A stretch of 28,586 bases of DNA from JAZKFT01 sp043760535 (GTDB lineage: Bacteria > Bacteroidota > Bacteroidia > Chitinophagales > Chitinophagaceae): contig JAYUOV010000260.1 in the NCBI GenBank assembly GCA_043760535.1, forward strand, positions 1-28,586. Reading direction: 5' to 3'. The position numbers were made by a program, and so were the translations under genes. Numbering within the stretch: the first letter of the stretch is position 1; each line of letters starts with the position of its first letter. The notes below the pieces were generated by a model, which ran no database searches, was not told the origin of the DNA, and saw only the letters and a program-made list of their open reading frames with translations. Below, piece by piece: positions 7,522-15,828 of the stretch.

Positions 7522-7899
7522 TTGGGAGATAATCCAGTTAGTGAATTTGAGTTATTTGATGAAAAAAAATTTCCAAAACATGTTGAAGAGCTCCAAATAC
7601 TTTATGCTGTTATTAACCAAATACAATTTAGGGGTGCAAAACATTTTTTCTTTAAACCAGAAGGTTCTGCCAACGCTCTACCAAGAGTCGACCAAGTAAC
7701 AATAGATGCGAACAAAGAAGATTTAGGAATAAGGTTATACTGCATTCGGCTTACAGACCATGTACTCGTTTTATTAAATGGTGATATTAAGACAACAAAC
7801 AAGCCAAAAGATTGCCCAAATGTGAAGCTGCATTTTGAAAATGCTATAAAAATTGCTAAAAAACTTGATGCATTTTTGATGGATAAAGAAATAGATTAA
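7522..7899 (+). CDS. HigB/RelE-superfamily toxin-like protein, 5' end probably frameshifted
   Basis: The frame is open from 7474 to the TAG at 7897-7899, but the first standard start in frame is TTG at 7522, giving 125 residues. The region before it (IDDLSNNEVEFYTVRLG) clearly belongs to the protein, because EFYTVRL looks like the first strand of a RelE-like fold. Upstream, another frame starts TTG at 7457 and reads KVFFEK; one extra A in the A5 run at 7473-7477 would join the two into about 147 residues. The C-terminal half carries the family-type stretch GIRLYCIRLTDHVLVLLNG followed by IKTTNKPKDCPNV, similar to HigB-type mRNA interferases. It is 38 nt upstream of an HTH gene, in the toxin-first order of HigBA systems. 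If the shift is real, the toxin is probably inactive or made from a rare start codon. Fold assignment is moderate. Confidence 0.6.
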   Translation: MGDNPVSEFELFDEKKFPKHVEELQILYAVINQIQFRGAKHFFFKPEGSANALPRVDQVTIDANKEDLGIRLYCIRLTDHVLVLLNGDIKTTNKPKDCPNVKLHFENAIKIAKKLDAFLMDKEID

Positions 7900-7937
7900 G
7901 AGCAATACGATTGTCTTGTGAACTTCGAAACTGAAAT

Positions 7938-8378
7938 ATGAAACTTAAAAAATTCCATACCATCATTGAAACCACCCCAAAAGAAATAAGCGAGGGGGTT
8001 AACCTTTCGATGGATATCCTTGAGCGAATTCATGAGTTATTAGATGAAAAATTCGGCGGCAAACAAAAATTGTTAGCGGAGAAACTCAATAAAAGCGAGG
8101 CGGAGGTTTCGAAATGGTTATCAGGTGTCCAAGATTTCACTACTAAAACTTTAATAAAGTTGCAGGTAGCATTTGGCGAACCCATTATTGCTGTTTGTTC
8201 AAAAAGCGAAAACTCTACTTTTGTACAGGTTAAAATCCCTTACAATACATGCCATACCAAAATGCTAATAGATGGGAAAGGCAAATTGGAAGAAGAACGA
8301 ACAGAATATAAGGAGGTTAAAAAAACAGGGCTGAAGGAAAACTTTACAAGTAGTTTAAAAAGTAGTTTATTGTCATGA
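7938..8378 (+). CDS. HTH (XRE-type) antitoxin-like regulator with C-terminal extension
   Basis: A 146-residue protein. Residues about 42-80 form a helix-turn-helix of the Cro/C1 type: KQKLLAEKLNKSEAEVSKWL, followed by FTTKTLIKLQVAFG. Residues 1-40 are an N-terminal helical extension. After the HTH comes a short strand region (FVQVKIPYN) and a charged, low-complexity tail of about 45 residues. By position it is the antitoxin and autorepressor of the toxin gene 38 nt upstream. Its TGA overlaps the ATG of the next gene (ATGA at 8375-8378), indicating translational coupling. In the Mycobacterium tuberculosis TAC system the antitoxin HigA1 has a C-terminal chaperone-addiction segment; the tail here could play that part, which is inference. 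Confidence 0.75.
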   Translation: MKLKKFHTIIETTPKEISEGVNLSMDILERIHELLDEKFGGKQKLLAEKLNKSEAEVSKWLSGVQDFTTKTLIKLQVAFGEPIIAVCSKSENSTFVQVKIPYNTCHTKMLIDGKGKLEEERTEYKEVKKTGLKENFTSSLKSSLLS

Positions 8379-8851
8379 GCAACTTTGATAATTTTAAAAT
8401 TGAGCTATTAAAGATTACTGATATCGTAATAAATAAAGCTGCAATAGAAAATAACACCAAGTTGTCACAATTAGAACCGGACAGATATTATTTTGATATT
8501 GAGTACGGTTTTATCCCTGGTATAAAAATGTTAGAAAAAAAAGTCAGGCTTATATTTAATTGTGATATCAAAACCTTTTCAAACACAAAAGAAAAAATTG
8601 ACATAAAAGGGAGATTTGAAATCTCTTTCTTTTTTGATGTTGATAACTTAGATAAATTAACTATTCCGGGAGATGAAATTGTAGTCGATAGCAGTTTGAT
8701 GGAAAGTCTCGCAAACATTACATATTCAACTGCAAGAGGTATTATTTACACAAGATGCCAAGGCACTATATTGAAAAGTTTGATTTTGCCAATAATATCA
8801 ACAAAGATTCTCGTTGAAATGCTCCCTCTAATAGATTATCCTGATTCCTAA
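8375..8851 (+). CDS. SecB-like chaperone candidate of a toxin-antitoxin-chaperone cassette
   Basis: A 158-residue cytosolic protein with no signal or membrane segment. Residues about 36-90 alternate beta strands (YYFDIEYGF, KKVRLIFNCDI, GRFEISFFFDV). They are followed by a helical segment and the motif SLANITYSTARGIIYTRCQG, then a LILPII strand (residues 108-141). This order of strands, helix with an Arg-containing turn, and hydrophobic LPxI ending matches SecB-like proteins, where the equivalent stretch is FPYxRxxVxxL followed by PPLxLxPI. The gene overlaps the HTH gene by 4 nt, so the two are co-expressed. It is clearly shorter than and divergent from housekeeping SecB. A SecB-like role as antitoxin chaperone fits the context, but the sequence alone gives only moderate support; a PilZ- or lipocalin-like beta protein cannot be excluded. 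Confidence 0.6.
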   Translation: MSNFDNFKIELLKITDIVINKAAIENNTKLSQLEPDRYYFDIEYGFIPGIKMLEKKVRLIFNCDIKTFSNTKEKIDIKGRFEISFFFDVDNLDKLTIPGDEIVVDSSLMESLANITYSTARGIIYTRCQGTILKSLILPIISTKILVEMLPLIDYPDS

Positions 8852-8902
8852 AATTTTAAACTTAGGCGGAGTCTTAATTTTTTTGGGTGGGTATTCTAAA
8901 AA

Positions 8903-11107
8903 TCACAACCCTTTCACCAATCCCCCCACTTCCTCTTTAAACGCCTTTAACCCTGCATTTTCCTGCTTAATAAAACTATTGTCGGTTAACTTGCCCATTA
9001 CCTTGTTCATTTCTTCATTCGTGTCGTACACCATTTTTCTAAAGGGGCTGTTGTAGTCTTTGGCACGGCTATCGTGTATGCCTTTGGTCATCCATTCCCG
9101 GGTGGGTATGGCTTGTTGCAGCAGGGTTATCCAGGCGGCTTTGTCTAGTTGGCGTAGTTTTTTACCGGTAATTTCTTGCAGGGCGGCAAGGGCATGGTTC
9201 AGCTTTTGTTGCGGGTAAGCGTCGCCTTGTTGGGTGTAAAATTGGTGTACACCATCCCAGCTATCTATTTTATTCTGCTCTATTTTTTCAATGCATTTAT
9301 CTACGTTATCTTTTGGTATTAACTGTCCGCCAATGTTGGTCCATTCGGTACGTTTAAAGGTTTTAGGTAATTGTAGTTGTAAGGCTTCGTAGGTATTAAT
9401 GCTGCCACGTTTCATCCAGTTAATGGTTTCGGTAATGCCATAATAAGCTATAAGTTCTTTAAATAATAAATAGGCTTGCAGCGGTTTTGCAATCACTGTG
9501 TTGCGTTTGGTATTTTCAAAACCATCGGCCAGTATTTCCAGTTCATCTACAATATTTTTTTGGCCTTCTAATAATTTTTTGCCAATGGCAATGGCCTCAG
9601 TATCTGTAAATACACCGGTTCTTTCCCTTTTACAATAAGCCCTGCCTGCATAGAGTTGCAGCAGCCGAAGGCTGTCAAACATTTCGTTAATGGTATCGGG
9701 TGCTAGATAGCCGTACTCTAAAAACTGTGTTTTGTCTGGGCGTTGGTCACGGTCGGTGTATTTCCAGGCGTTACGGGCCAGGGCATACATATTGTACATA
9801 AACCAATAGGCAGGCATTACCACCAGTTTATCGTTGGCCACATCATTACTAACCAGCGAAAAAGGAATGGGAATATCCAGTTCGGCCGGGTAATCGCCTT
9901 TGGCTAAAATGGTAAAACTTGCAAATTTTGAGTTGTGTTTGAGGCTAGTACAAAGCCCTGGCCAAAAGCCCCGGCCTGCAATTATTTCGCCATCGGCGGC
10001 ACGGCTATTATGATTGCTGCCAATAGTGGCACCAGCAGCAATATTACTTTGGCCCATTACTACGGCCGCACATAAAAACGAATTGTTATGGTGCTGTTCA
10101 TGTGCCGGAAAAATAAGGCTATTCAGCACTTCGCAGCAAGAGATGGTGGCGTTGTTACCAAGGTAAGAGTTGATAAGTCGGGCACCGTATTTAAGCTGCG
10201 AATTATCGGCCATTACAAAGCGTACTGCTTTTACGCCATAGAATATACGACATCGAAAACCGATAATGCCGTTTACTATTTCGCAACCCTCGCCAATCTG
10301 GCTTTTTGCCGCCGGCCCACTGTTAATCCATACGTTTTTTATTTTGTTGGCACCTTTTAAATAAGCATCACTACCTATCCACACGTCTTTAATAATCTTA
10401 CAATTTTTAATAACTGTACGGTCGCCTATTTTGCCATAGTAGCCACGTAGTTTATCAAATTTTTTTTCTGTAAAAACCTTAAACTGTTCCTGTAGTTTAT
10501 TATGGCTGCGGTACTTGCTCCAAAGCCATGCATCGCCGGGCAGCATACCATTAAACGGTATAACACTACGGCCTGCGTTCTCGTTACAAAGCTCCATCCA
10601 TATCCGTACAGATTCCGGCTCTCCATCTTTTACCACTCCGTTACCAAACTTGGCTATAGGCGTGGTTTGCAGTTCGTTTACATTTACAATAATGGCTTCG
10701 CTGCCGATAATGTAATGGCTCAGGTAATCCACATTATCTATCACCACATTATCACCAAAATCGCAACTGATGATAGTGCTGTTGTACAGTCCTACAGGTG
10801 ATCTTAGCCTGCTAAATTCAAGGAAATAAGGTTCCAGTTTACCAATGCGTACAAGGCCATAAAACTTACAGCTTTTTACCAGCTCCGGGTTAAAGGCGTC
10901 GCTTACTAAAATATTGTTCCAGTTGTCGCTGGTATTGCGGTTACGAACCAGCACTTCTATTTCGTAGGCACTTAACTGCCGGTACTCAATACCGTTTCGG
11001 TTTTGGAAATTGCGTAGGTAATATTCATCTTCCCCTTCGGGTAAAAATTTTGGCTCAATAAAATTGTAGCCTAGGGTAGCAAGGGGTAGTTTTTTTATGT
11101 TGTTCAT
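8903..11107 (-). CDS. DUF4954 family protein (left-handed beta-helix, nucleotidyl-/acyltransferase-like repeats)
   Basis: A 734-residue protein matching DUF4954, a family seen mainly in Bacteroidota and some spirochaetes. There is no signal peptide. The middle (about 95-400) contains imperfect hexapeptide-type repeats typical of left-handed beta-helix proteins: DRTVIKNCKIIKDVWIGSDA, then KIKNVWIN and GEGCEIVNGIIGFRCRI, and further on SNIAAGATIGSNHNSRA. Such helices occur in sugar-nucleotide and acyl transferases, but no catalytic assignment is known to me. The C-terminal third is helical. The gene is convergent with the TA-like cassette (51 nt between stops). A TTTTTTT run at 8879-8885 on the plus strand may help terminate the cassette, with only a weak stem before it. 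Confidence 0.85.
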   Translation of the reverse strand: MNNIKKLPLATLGYNFIEPKFLPEGEDEYYLRNFQNRNGIEYRQLSAYEIEVLVRNRNTSDNWNNILVSDAFNPELVKSCKFYGLVRIGKLEPYFLEFSRLRSPVGLYNSTIISCDFGDNVVIDNVDYLSHYIIGSEAIIVNVNELQTTPIAKFGNGVVKDGEPESVRIWMELCNENAGRSVIPFNGMLPGDAWLWSKYRSHNKLQEQFKVFTEKKFDKLRGYYGKIGDRTVIKNCKIIKDVWIGSDAYLKGANKIKNVWINSGPAAKSQIGEGCEIVNGIIGFRCRIFYGVKAVRFVMADNSQLKYGARLINSYLGNNATISCCEVLNSLIFPAHEQHHNNSFLCAAVVMGQSNIAAGATIGSNHNSRAADGEIIAGRGFWPGLCTSLKHNSKFASFTILAKGDYPAELDIPIPFSLVSNDVANDKLVVMPAYWFMYNMYALARNAWKYTDRDQRPDKTQFLEYGYLAPDTINEMFDSLRLLQLYAGRAYCKRERTGVFTDTEAIAIGKKLLEGQKNIVDELEILADGFENTKRNTVIAKPLQAYLLFKELIAYYGITETINWMKRGSINTYEALQLQLPKTFKRTEWTNIGGQLIPKDNVDKCIEKIEQNKIDSWDGVHQFYTQQGDAYPQQKLNHALAALQEITGKKLRQLDKAAWITLLQQAIPTREWMTKGIHDSRAKDYNSPFRKMVYDTNEEMNKVMGKLTDNSFIKQENAGLKAFKEEVGGLVKGL

Positions 11108-11233
11108 GAGGCAAGGCTAGTGGTTAGAGGAGAATTGCAAATGGGAGAATAAAGTGTGTGCCGACTAAGAAAATGGAAATTATTTCAATTCCAAAACTTG
11201 AAAAAATTATACCTCTTATGATATAGCTTTTGA

Positions 11234-11605
11234 TTATTCCCCCATACCTATTTCAAGATTCGTAATCATTTTTGACATCATTCTAAAACAGGATTCTAAA
11301 TATGCTTCTAATTGCTTTATTTGGTTCAATTGTAAATATTCAAGCAAAAGCGAAATTTCTATCTGCGTATCGATTTCTACTAGAGAACTACGTGAAATTT
11401 CATAAAATCTACACTTTTCTTTTTTACTTTTTCTGGCAGCACCTTCTGCCAAATTGCTGCAAACCGATACAACAGCCCTTCTTAACTGATTGACTAACAA
11501 AAACCGTTCTTCCGACGGAAATACCTTTGTTAGCTCGTACACTTCTTTTACTAATTTTAATCCATACTGGTAAACGTCGAGCTGTTTATGAGATAGTTTC
11601 AACAT
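11234..11605 (-). CDS. four-helix bundle protein (23S rRNA intervening-sequence family)
   Basis: A 123-residue helical protein with the hallmarks of the four-helix bundle family TIGR02436/PF05635: LDVYQYGLKLVKEVYELTKVFPSEERF near the N-terminus (residues about 9-37), QLRRAVVSVCSNLAEGAAR (41-59), and a RFYEISRSSLVEIDTQIEI helix (66-84). These proteins were first found inside 23S rRNA intervening sequences but are common as stand-alone genes in Bacteroidota; their function is unresolved. It sits alone between DUF4954 and glmS, all on the minus strand. A 9-bp inverted repeat (GGCTAGTGG at 11115-11123 and CCACTAGCC at 11702-11710) brackets the gene. Confidence 0.85.
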   Translation of the reverse strand: MLKLSHKQLDVYQYGLKLVKEVYELTKVFPSEERFLLVNQLRRAVVSVCSNLAEGAARKSKKEKCRFYEISRSSLVEIDTQIEISLLLEYLQLNQIKQLEAYLESCFRMMSKMITNLEIGMGE

Positions 11606-11718
11606 GGCTACCTTTATTAAGTCTTTTAAAATTAATTCCTGAAAATTTCAAGTATTAAAATAGGAATTCTTTACCCTAACTCACTTCCCCCTAGCTATTC
11701 CCCACTAGCCACTAGCCG

Positions 11719-13560
11719 TTACTCCACCGTAACTGATTTCGCCAAATTCCGTGGCATGTCCACATTTATTCCTTTGGCAGTGCCAATGTAATAACTCAAT
11801 AACTGCATAGGAATAGTGCTCAGCATCGGGCCAAAAATTTCGTCGGTATCAGGTACAAGCATTACATCATCTGCCATGCCGGGTATAATGGTATCGCCTT
11901 CCGTGGCCACGCATATAACCTTTCCACGGCGGGCTTTTATTTCTTGTACATTACTTACTATTTTTTCGTAAAAAGCATCTTTGGTGGCTACAAAAACTAC
12001 TGGCAATTGTTCTGTTACCAGTGCTATTGGGCCGTGCTTCATTTCTGCGGCCGGGTAGCCTTCGGCATGTATGTAGCTAATTTCTTTCAGCTTTAATGCA
12101 CCTTCTAATGCCACCGGAAAATTATAGCCACGGCCGAGGTATAAGAAGTCTTGTGCGTCTTTGTATTTAGCCGCTATCTGCTGTATGTTGGTGGTGTCTT
12201 TCAGTATCTCTTTTACTTTGTCGGGTATGTTTTCTAAATCTTTCAGCAAGGCCATGTAATTGTCTTTTGTAATGGTGCCTTTGGCATAACCAATTTTTAG
12301 AGCCATCATGGCTAAAACGGCTAGCTGACCTGTAAAAGCTTTGGTGGATGCTACACCAATTTCGGGGCCTGCATGGGTGTATGCACCAGCATGGCTCATA
12401 CGGGCAATACTGCTGCCTACTGCGTTTACCACGCCAAAAATAAATGCACCTTTTTCTTTGGCATTATCTAGCGCCACAAGGGTATCAGCGGTTTCTCCGC
12501 TTTGGCTAATGGCTATTATTACATCGCCTTTATTTATCACCGGGTTACGGTAGCGAAACTCGGATGCATACTCTACTTCTACCGGGATACGGCATAAGGT
12601 TTCTATCCAATATTCGGCTATAAGGCCGGCATGCCAGCTAGTGCCGCAGGCTACAATTACCATGCGTTGAGCAGTGGTTAATGCATCCATGTGGTCTTCT
12701 ACACCGGCCATATTTATGGTGCCTTCGGCTGCATGTAAGCGGCCACGGAGACAGTCGTAAATCGTTTCGGGCTGCTCATGTATTTCCTTAAGCATAAAAT
12801 GGTCGTAGCCGCCTTTTTCTATCTTGGCCAGTTCCATATCCAGCTTGGTTATAAAGGGCGTTTGCTTTTCATTGCCTAGGTTTTTCAATATCAATTCGCC
12901 GGGGCGAACGATGGCTATTTCGTAATCATTTACATACACCACTTCACGGGTATATTCTATAATGGGCGAAGCGTCGGAAGCGAGGAAATGTTCATCCCTG
13001 TTTTTGCCAATACCAATAACCAGTGGCGAACCTTTACGGGCTGCAATAATGGTTTCGGGATCGTCTTTATCTATCAATAAAATGCAATAAGCACCTACGA
13101 TTCTTTTAAGGGCAATTCGCAGGGCTTCTTCCAGGCTACATTCGTTGTTCAGCTTAATATCTTCTATAAAATTCAGGAGTACTTCTGTATCGGTATCGCT
13201 GCTAAAAGTGTAGCCTTTGCGTAGCAGTTCTTCTTTTATTACTATATAGTTTTCTATAATGCCGTTATGTATCATGGCCAGGTTACCGCTATTGCTTTGG
13301 TGTGGGTGGGCATTTCGGTCGCTTGGTTCGCCATGGGTGGCCCAGCGGGTGTGGCCAATTCCTATATGGCCTTGTAAATGCTGGCCAACGAGGCTTTCTT
13401 CCAGGTCGGCTACTTTGCCTTTCTTCTTATATACTTTCAAGCCATCGTTTAGCAGTGCCACGCCAGCACTATCGTAGCCACGGTATTCCAGTCGTTTTAA
13501 TCCTTTTAGTATAATCGGGTATGCTTGTCTTGGGCCGGTGTATCCAACAATTCCGCACAT
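11719..13560 (-). CDS. glmS: glutamine--fructose-6-phosphate aminotransferase (isomerizing)
   Basis: A 613-residue cytosolic enzyme that makes glucosamine-6-phosphate from fructose-6-phosphate and glutamine, the first step of UDP-GlcNAc synthesis for peptidoglycan and LPS. The start MCGIVGYTG exposes the N-terminal nucleophile Cys2 of the class II glutamine amidotransferase domain (residues 1 to about 240, with RGYDSAG and HTRWATHG). Two SIS domains follow: IVACGTSWHAG with SQSGETADT, and then LGRGYNFPVALEGALKLKEISY with EMKHGP. The C-terminus PRNLAKSVTVE is the canonical family ending. Length matches the usual 600-615. A TATATTG sequence at 13593-13599 (minus) may be its -7 element, and a perfect 10-bp stem lies just upstream at 13621-13644. 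No glmS-ribozyme-like sequence was noticed. Confidence 0.97.
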   Translation of the reverse strand: MCGIVGYTGPRQAYPIILKGLKRLEYRGYDSAGVALLNDGLKVYKKKGKVADLEESLVGQHLQGHIGIGHTRWATHGEPSDRNAHPHQSNSGNLAMIHNGIIENYIVIKEELLRKGYTFSSDTDTEVLLNFIEDIKLNNECSLEEALRIALKRIVGAYCILLIDKDDPETIIAARKGSPLVIGIGKNRDEHFLASDASPIIEYTREVVYVNDYEIAIVRPGELILKNLGNEKQTPFITKLDMELAKIEKGGYDHFMLKEIHEQPETIYDCLRGRLHAAEGTINMAGVEDHMDALTTAQRMVIVACGTSWHAGLIAEYWIETLCRIPVEVEYASEFRYRNPVINKGDVIIAISQSGETADTLVALDNAKEKGAFIFGVVNAVGSSIARMSHAGAYTHAGPEIGVASTKAFTGQLAVLAMMALKIGYAKGTITKDNYMALLKDLENIPDKVKEILKDTTNIQQIAAKYKDAQDFLYLGRGYNFPVALEGALKLKEISYIHAEGYPAAEMKHGPIALVTEQLPVVFVATKDAFYEKIVSNVQEIKARRGKVICVATEGDTIIPGMADDVMLVPDTDEIFGPMLSTIPMQLLSYYIGTAKGINVDMPRNLAKSVTVE

Positions 13561-13864
13561 ATTTTTTTATTTTTTTTTAAAAATTAAGACTGCAATATAA
13601 ATGAGAAATGGCTTGTTTTATTTCCTGCAATAGTTTGCAGGAAATTGCGGAAAAGTGCTTTGTTGGGTTACTTGGTTTTTAGTTTAGGGTTTAGCGTTTG
13701 CGTTTAGCCTTGGTGCCCGGCAAGTAGTTCTTTTCTGGTAAAATGCACATGTATTAAATTAGTATGCTTTAATAAAATGTGCAGTATTTCCGCCAGTTTT
13801 ACTACAAGCTATCATTGCCCGTGGGCAAAAATTAGTAGTACATTAGCTGCTTAAAAAAACTATC
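13561..13864. other. divergent intergenic region with two perfect hairpins
   Basis: 304 nt between glmS (minus) and the S9 peptidase (plus). It contains the stem TTTCCTGCAA-TAGT-TTGCAGGAAA (13621-13644) and the short palindrome TTGCCC-GT-GGGCAA (13815-13828), 37 nt before the peptidase ATG. A long A/T run directly precedes the glmS start. No small ORF with a plausible composition was found. Confidence 0.55.
13621..13644. promoter_or_regulatory. perfect 10-bp inverted repeat upstream of glmS
   Basis: TTTCCTGCAA, loop TAGT, TTGCAGGAAA: ten uninterrupted pairs. It lies about 22-45 nt upstream of the candidate glmS -7 element on the minus strand, the position of an operator or activator site rather than of a terminator. 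No T-run follows on either strand. Confidence 0.5.
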
Positions 13865-15778
13865 ATGAATAAAATTGCCGGCCTCTTTTTGCTGCTCTTT
13901 GCGGCCTCTTTCTGTAACGCACAAAACCTACTTACCCCAGAACAACTGTGGAAATTTGGCAGGGTGAGCGGTAAGGGTGTTTCTAAAGATGGAAAATTTG
14001 TAATTTATAGTGTAAGTACCCCAAGTATGGAAGAAAATAAAAGCAGCAGTAAAACCTATGTAATTTCCATTAATGGCGGCAATGCTACACAGGTATCCAA
14101 TGCAGATAGCCTGCTGGTAAATAGTAAAATTTCACCCGACGGAAAATATAAAATCAATAGCGAAGATATAAAGGTGAACAAAGTAACCGGCAGCGACTTT
14201 TACCCAACACTTTCTAAAAGCAATGTGGCTATTTACGACCAACTGAATTACCGCCATTGGGACGAATGGGAAGATGGCAAGTTTGGCCATGTTTTTATAA
14301 GAAATATAGGTACCGGCATGGATGGCAACCCAATAGATATTATGGCCAACGAGCCTTACGATTGCCCGCTAAAACCCGATGGTGGCGACGAAGATTTTGT
14401 ATGGAGCCATGATAGTAAAAAAGTGGTGTATGCCACCAAGAAAAAATCCGGAACGGCTTATGCCATTAGCACCAACACCGATTTATATGCTTATGATCTG
14501 GCTACAGGAAGCACTACCAACCTTACAGCCGATAACAAAGGCTACGACCTGCAACCATCGTTTTACAAAAGTGGTGCCATGGCTTATTTACAAATGAAAC
14601 GAGATGGCTACGAAGCCGATAAACAGGATATTATTGTAAGCGGCACCAATGGCAAAATAAACCTGACCAAAGGCCGCGACGATATACATGTGGAAGGCTA
14701 TAAATGGAGCGATGATGGGAGCAAGATTTTTTTCTATGCCCCTATTAATGGCACTTTGCAATTGTTTAGTGTTACTTATCCAGGTATGCTTAAAATAATG
14801 CCACAGATAACCCAGATTACCAAAGGCGATTTTGATGTGAATGGCATTGTAGGCCAAAGCGGTAATACATTAGTAGTTAGCCGCACCGATATAAACCATG
14901 CTGCCGAACTATACACCGTGGATATTACCACCGGCAACATGAAACCACTTACCCATGTTAACGACGAAGTGTACAGCCAGCAGGCCATGTGTACTACTGA
15001 ACGGCGGTTTGTAAAAACGGTGGATGGTAAAAGCATGCTGGTATGGGTTGTGTATCCGCCCAATTTCGACAAAACAAAAAAATACCCAACCCTACTCTAT
15101 TGCCAGGGTGGGCCGCAAAGCCCGCTTACGCAGTTCTATTCTTTCCGCTGGAATTTATCGCTGATGGCCAGCAATGGCTACATCGTAGTGGCGCCTAACC
15201 GCCGTGGTATGCCCGGCCATGGCACCAGGTGGAACGAGCAAATTAGTAAAGACCATGGCGGCATTGTAATGCAAGATTACCTTAGTGCAATAGATGCTTT
15301 GAGCAAAGAAAGTTTTGTAAATAAAAGCCGCCTCGGCTGCATTGGTGCAAGCTACGGCGGGTACAGTGCGTTTATGCTTGCAGGTATGCACAATAAGCGT
15401 TTTAAAACATTTATAGCCCACGATGGTATCTTCGATTTTCGTAGTATGTACGGCACTACCGAAGAAGTTTGGTTTCCCGATTGGGATTATGGCGGACCGT
15501 ATTGGGACACCAAAAATGCAGCTGCACAAAAATCGTATGCCCAATTTTCGCCAAGTAATTTTGTAGGTAAATGGAATACACCCATCCTAATATTTCACGG
15601 TGCCAAAGATTACAGGGTGCCATTGGAGCAAGGGATGCAGGCATTTCAGGCGGCACAGTTACGGGGCATCAAAAGCAAACTGGTAGTACTACACGACGAA
15701 AACCATTGGGTGCTACATGCACAAAATGCACAGGTGTGGCAGGCGGAATTTTATAAATGGCTTAAGGAAACGCTATAA
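13865..15778 (+). CDS. secreted S9 family (prolyl oligopeptidase-type) peptidase
   Basis: A 637-residue exported serine peptidase with signal peptide (residues 1-19, ending CNAQ). The first about 390 residues form a WD40-like/beta-propeller domain with PDGKY, WSHDSKKV and WSDDGSKIF blades. The C-terminal alpha/beta-hydrolase domain has the catalytic Ser496 in GASYGGYS, Asp582 in GAKDYRVP and His614 in ENHW, so the triad is complete. The family cuts oligopeptides, often X-Pro or dipeptidyl substrates; a periplasmic place is expected. It is divergent from glmS and followed after 50 nt by a DUF2442 gene. The exact specificity (dipeptidyl versus acylaminoacyl peptidase) cannot be read from the sequence. 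Confidence 0.93.
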   Translation: MNKIAGLFLLLFAASFCNAQNLLTPEQLWKFGRVSGKGVSKDGKFVIYSVSTPSMEENKSSSKTYVISINGGNATQVSNADSLLVNSKISPDGKYKINSEDIKVNKVTGSDFYPTLSKSNVAIYDQLNYRHWDEWEDGKFGHVFIRNIGTGMDGNPIDIMANEPYDCPLKPDGGDEDFVWSHDSKKVVYATKKKSGTAYAISTNTDLYAYDLATGSTTNLTADNKGYDLQPSFYKSGAMAYLQMKRDGYEADKQDIIVSGTNGKINLTKGRDDIHVEGYKWSDDGSKIFFYAPINGTLQLFSVTYPGMLKIMPQITQITKGDFDVNGIVGQSGNTLVVSRTDINHAAELYTVDITTGNMKPLTHVNDEVYSQQAMCTTERRFVKTVDGKSMLVWVVYPPNFDKTKKYPTLLYCQGGPQSPLTQFYSFRWNLSLMASNGYIVVAPNRRGMPGHGTRWNEQISKDHGGIVMQDYLSAIDALSKESFVNKSRLGCIGASYGGYSAFMLAGMHNKRFKTFIAHDGIFDFRSMYGTTEEVWFPDWDYGGPYWDTKNAAAQKSYAQFSPSNFVGKWNTPILIFHGAKDYRVPLEQGMQAFQAAQLRGIKSKLVVLHDENHWVLHAQNAQVWQAEFYKWLKETL

Positions 15779-15828
15779 AACCGGTCGTTGGGGTCAATGG
15801 TCATTGAGTCGTTTTAAAACCAAATGGT

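Noticed and set aside
11115..11710. Insertion sequence around the four-helix bundle gene
   Set aside because: No transposase, no target-site duplication seen, and the inverted repeats are only 9 bp; left as a weak finding only.
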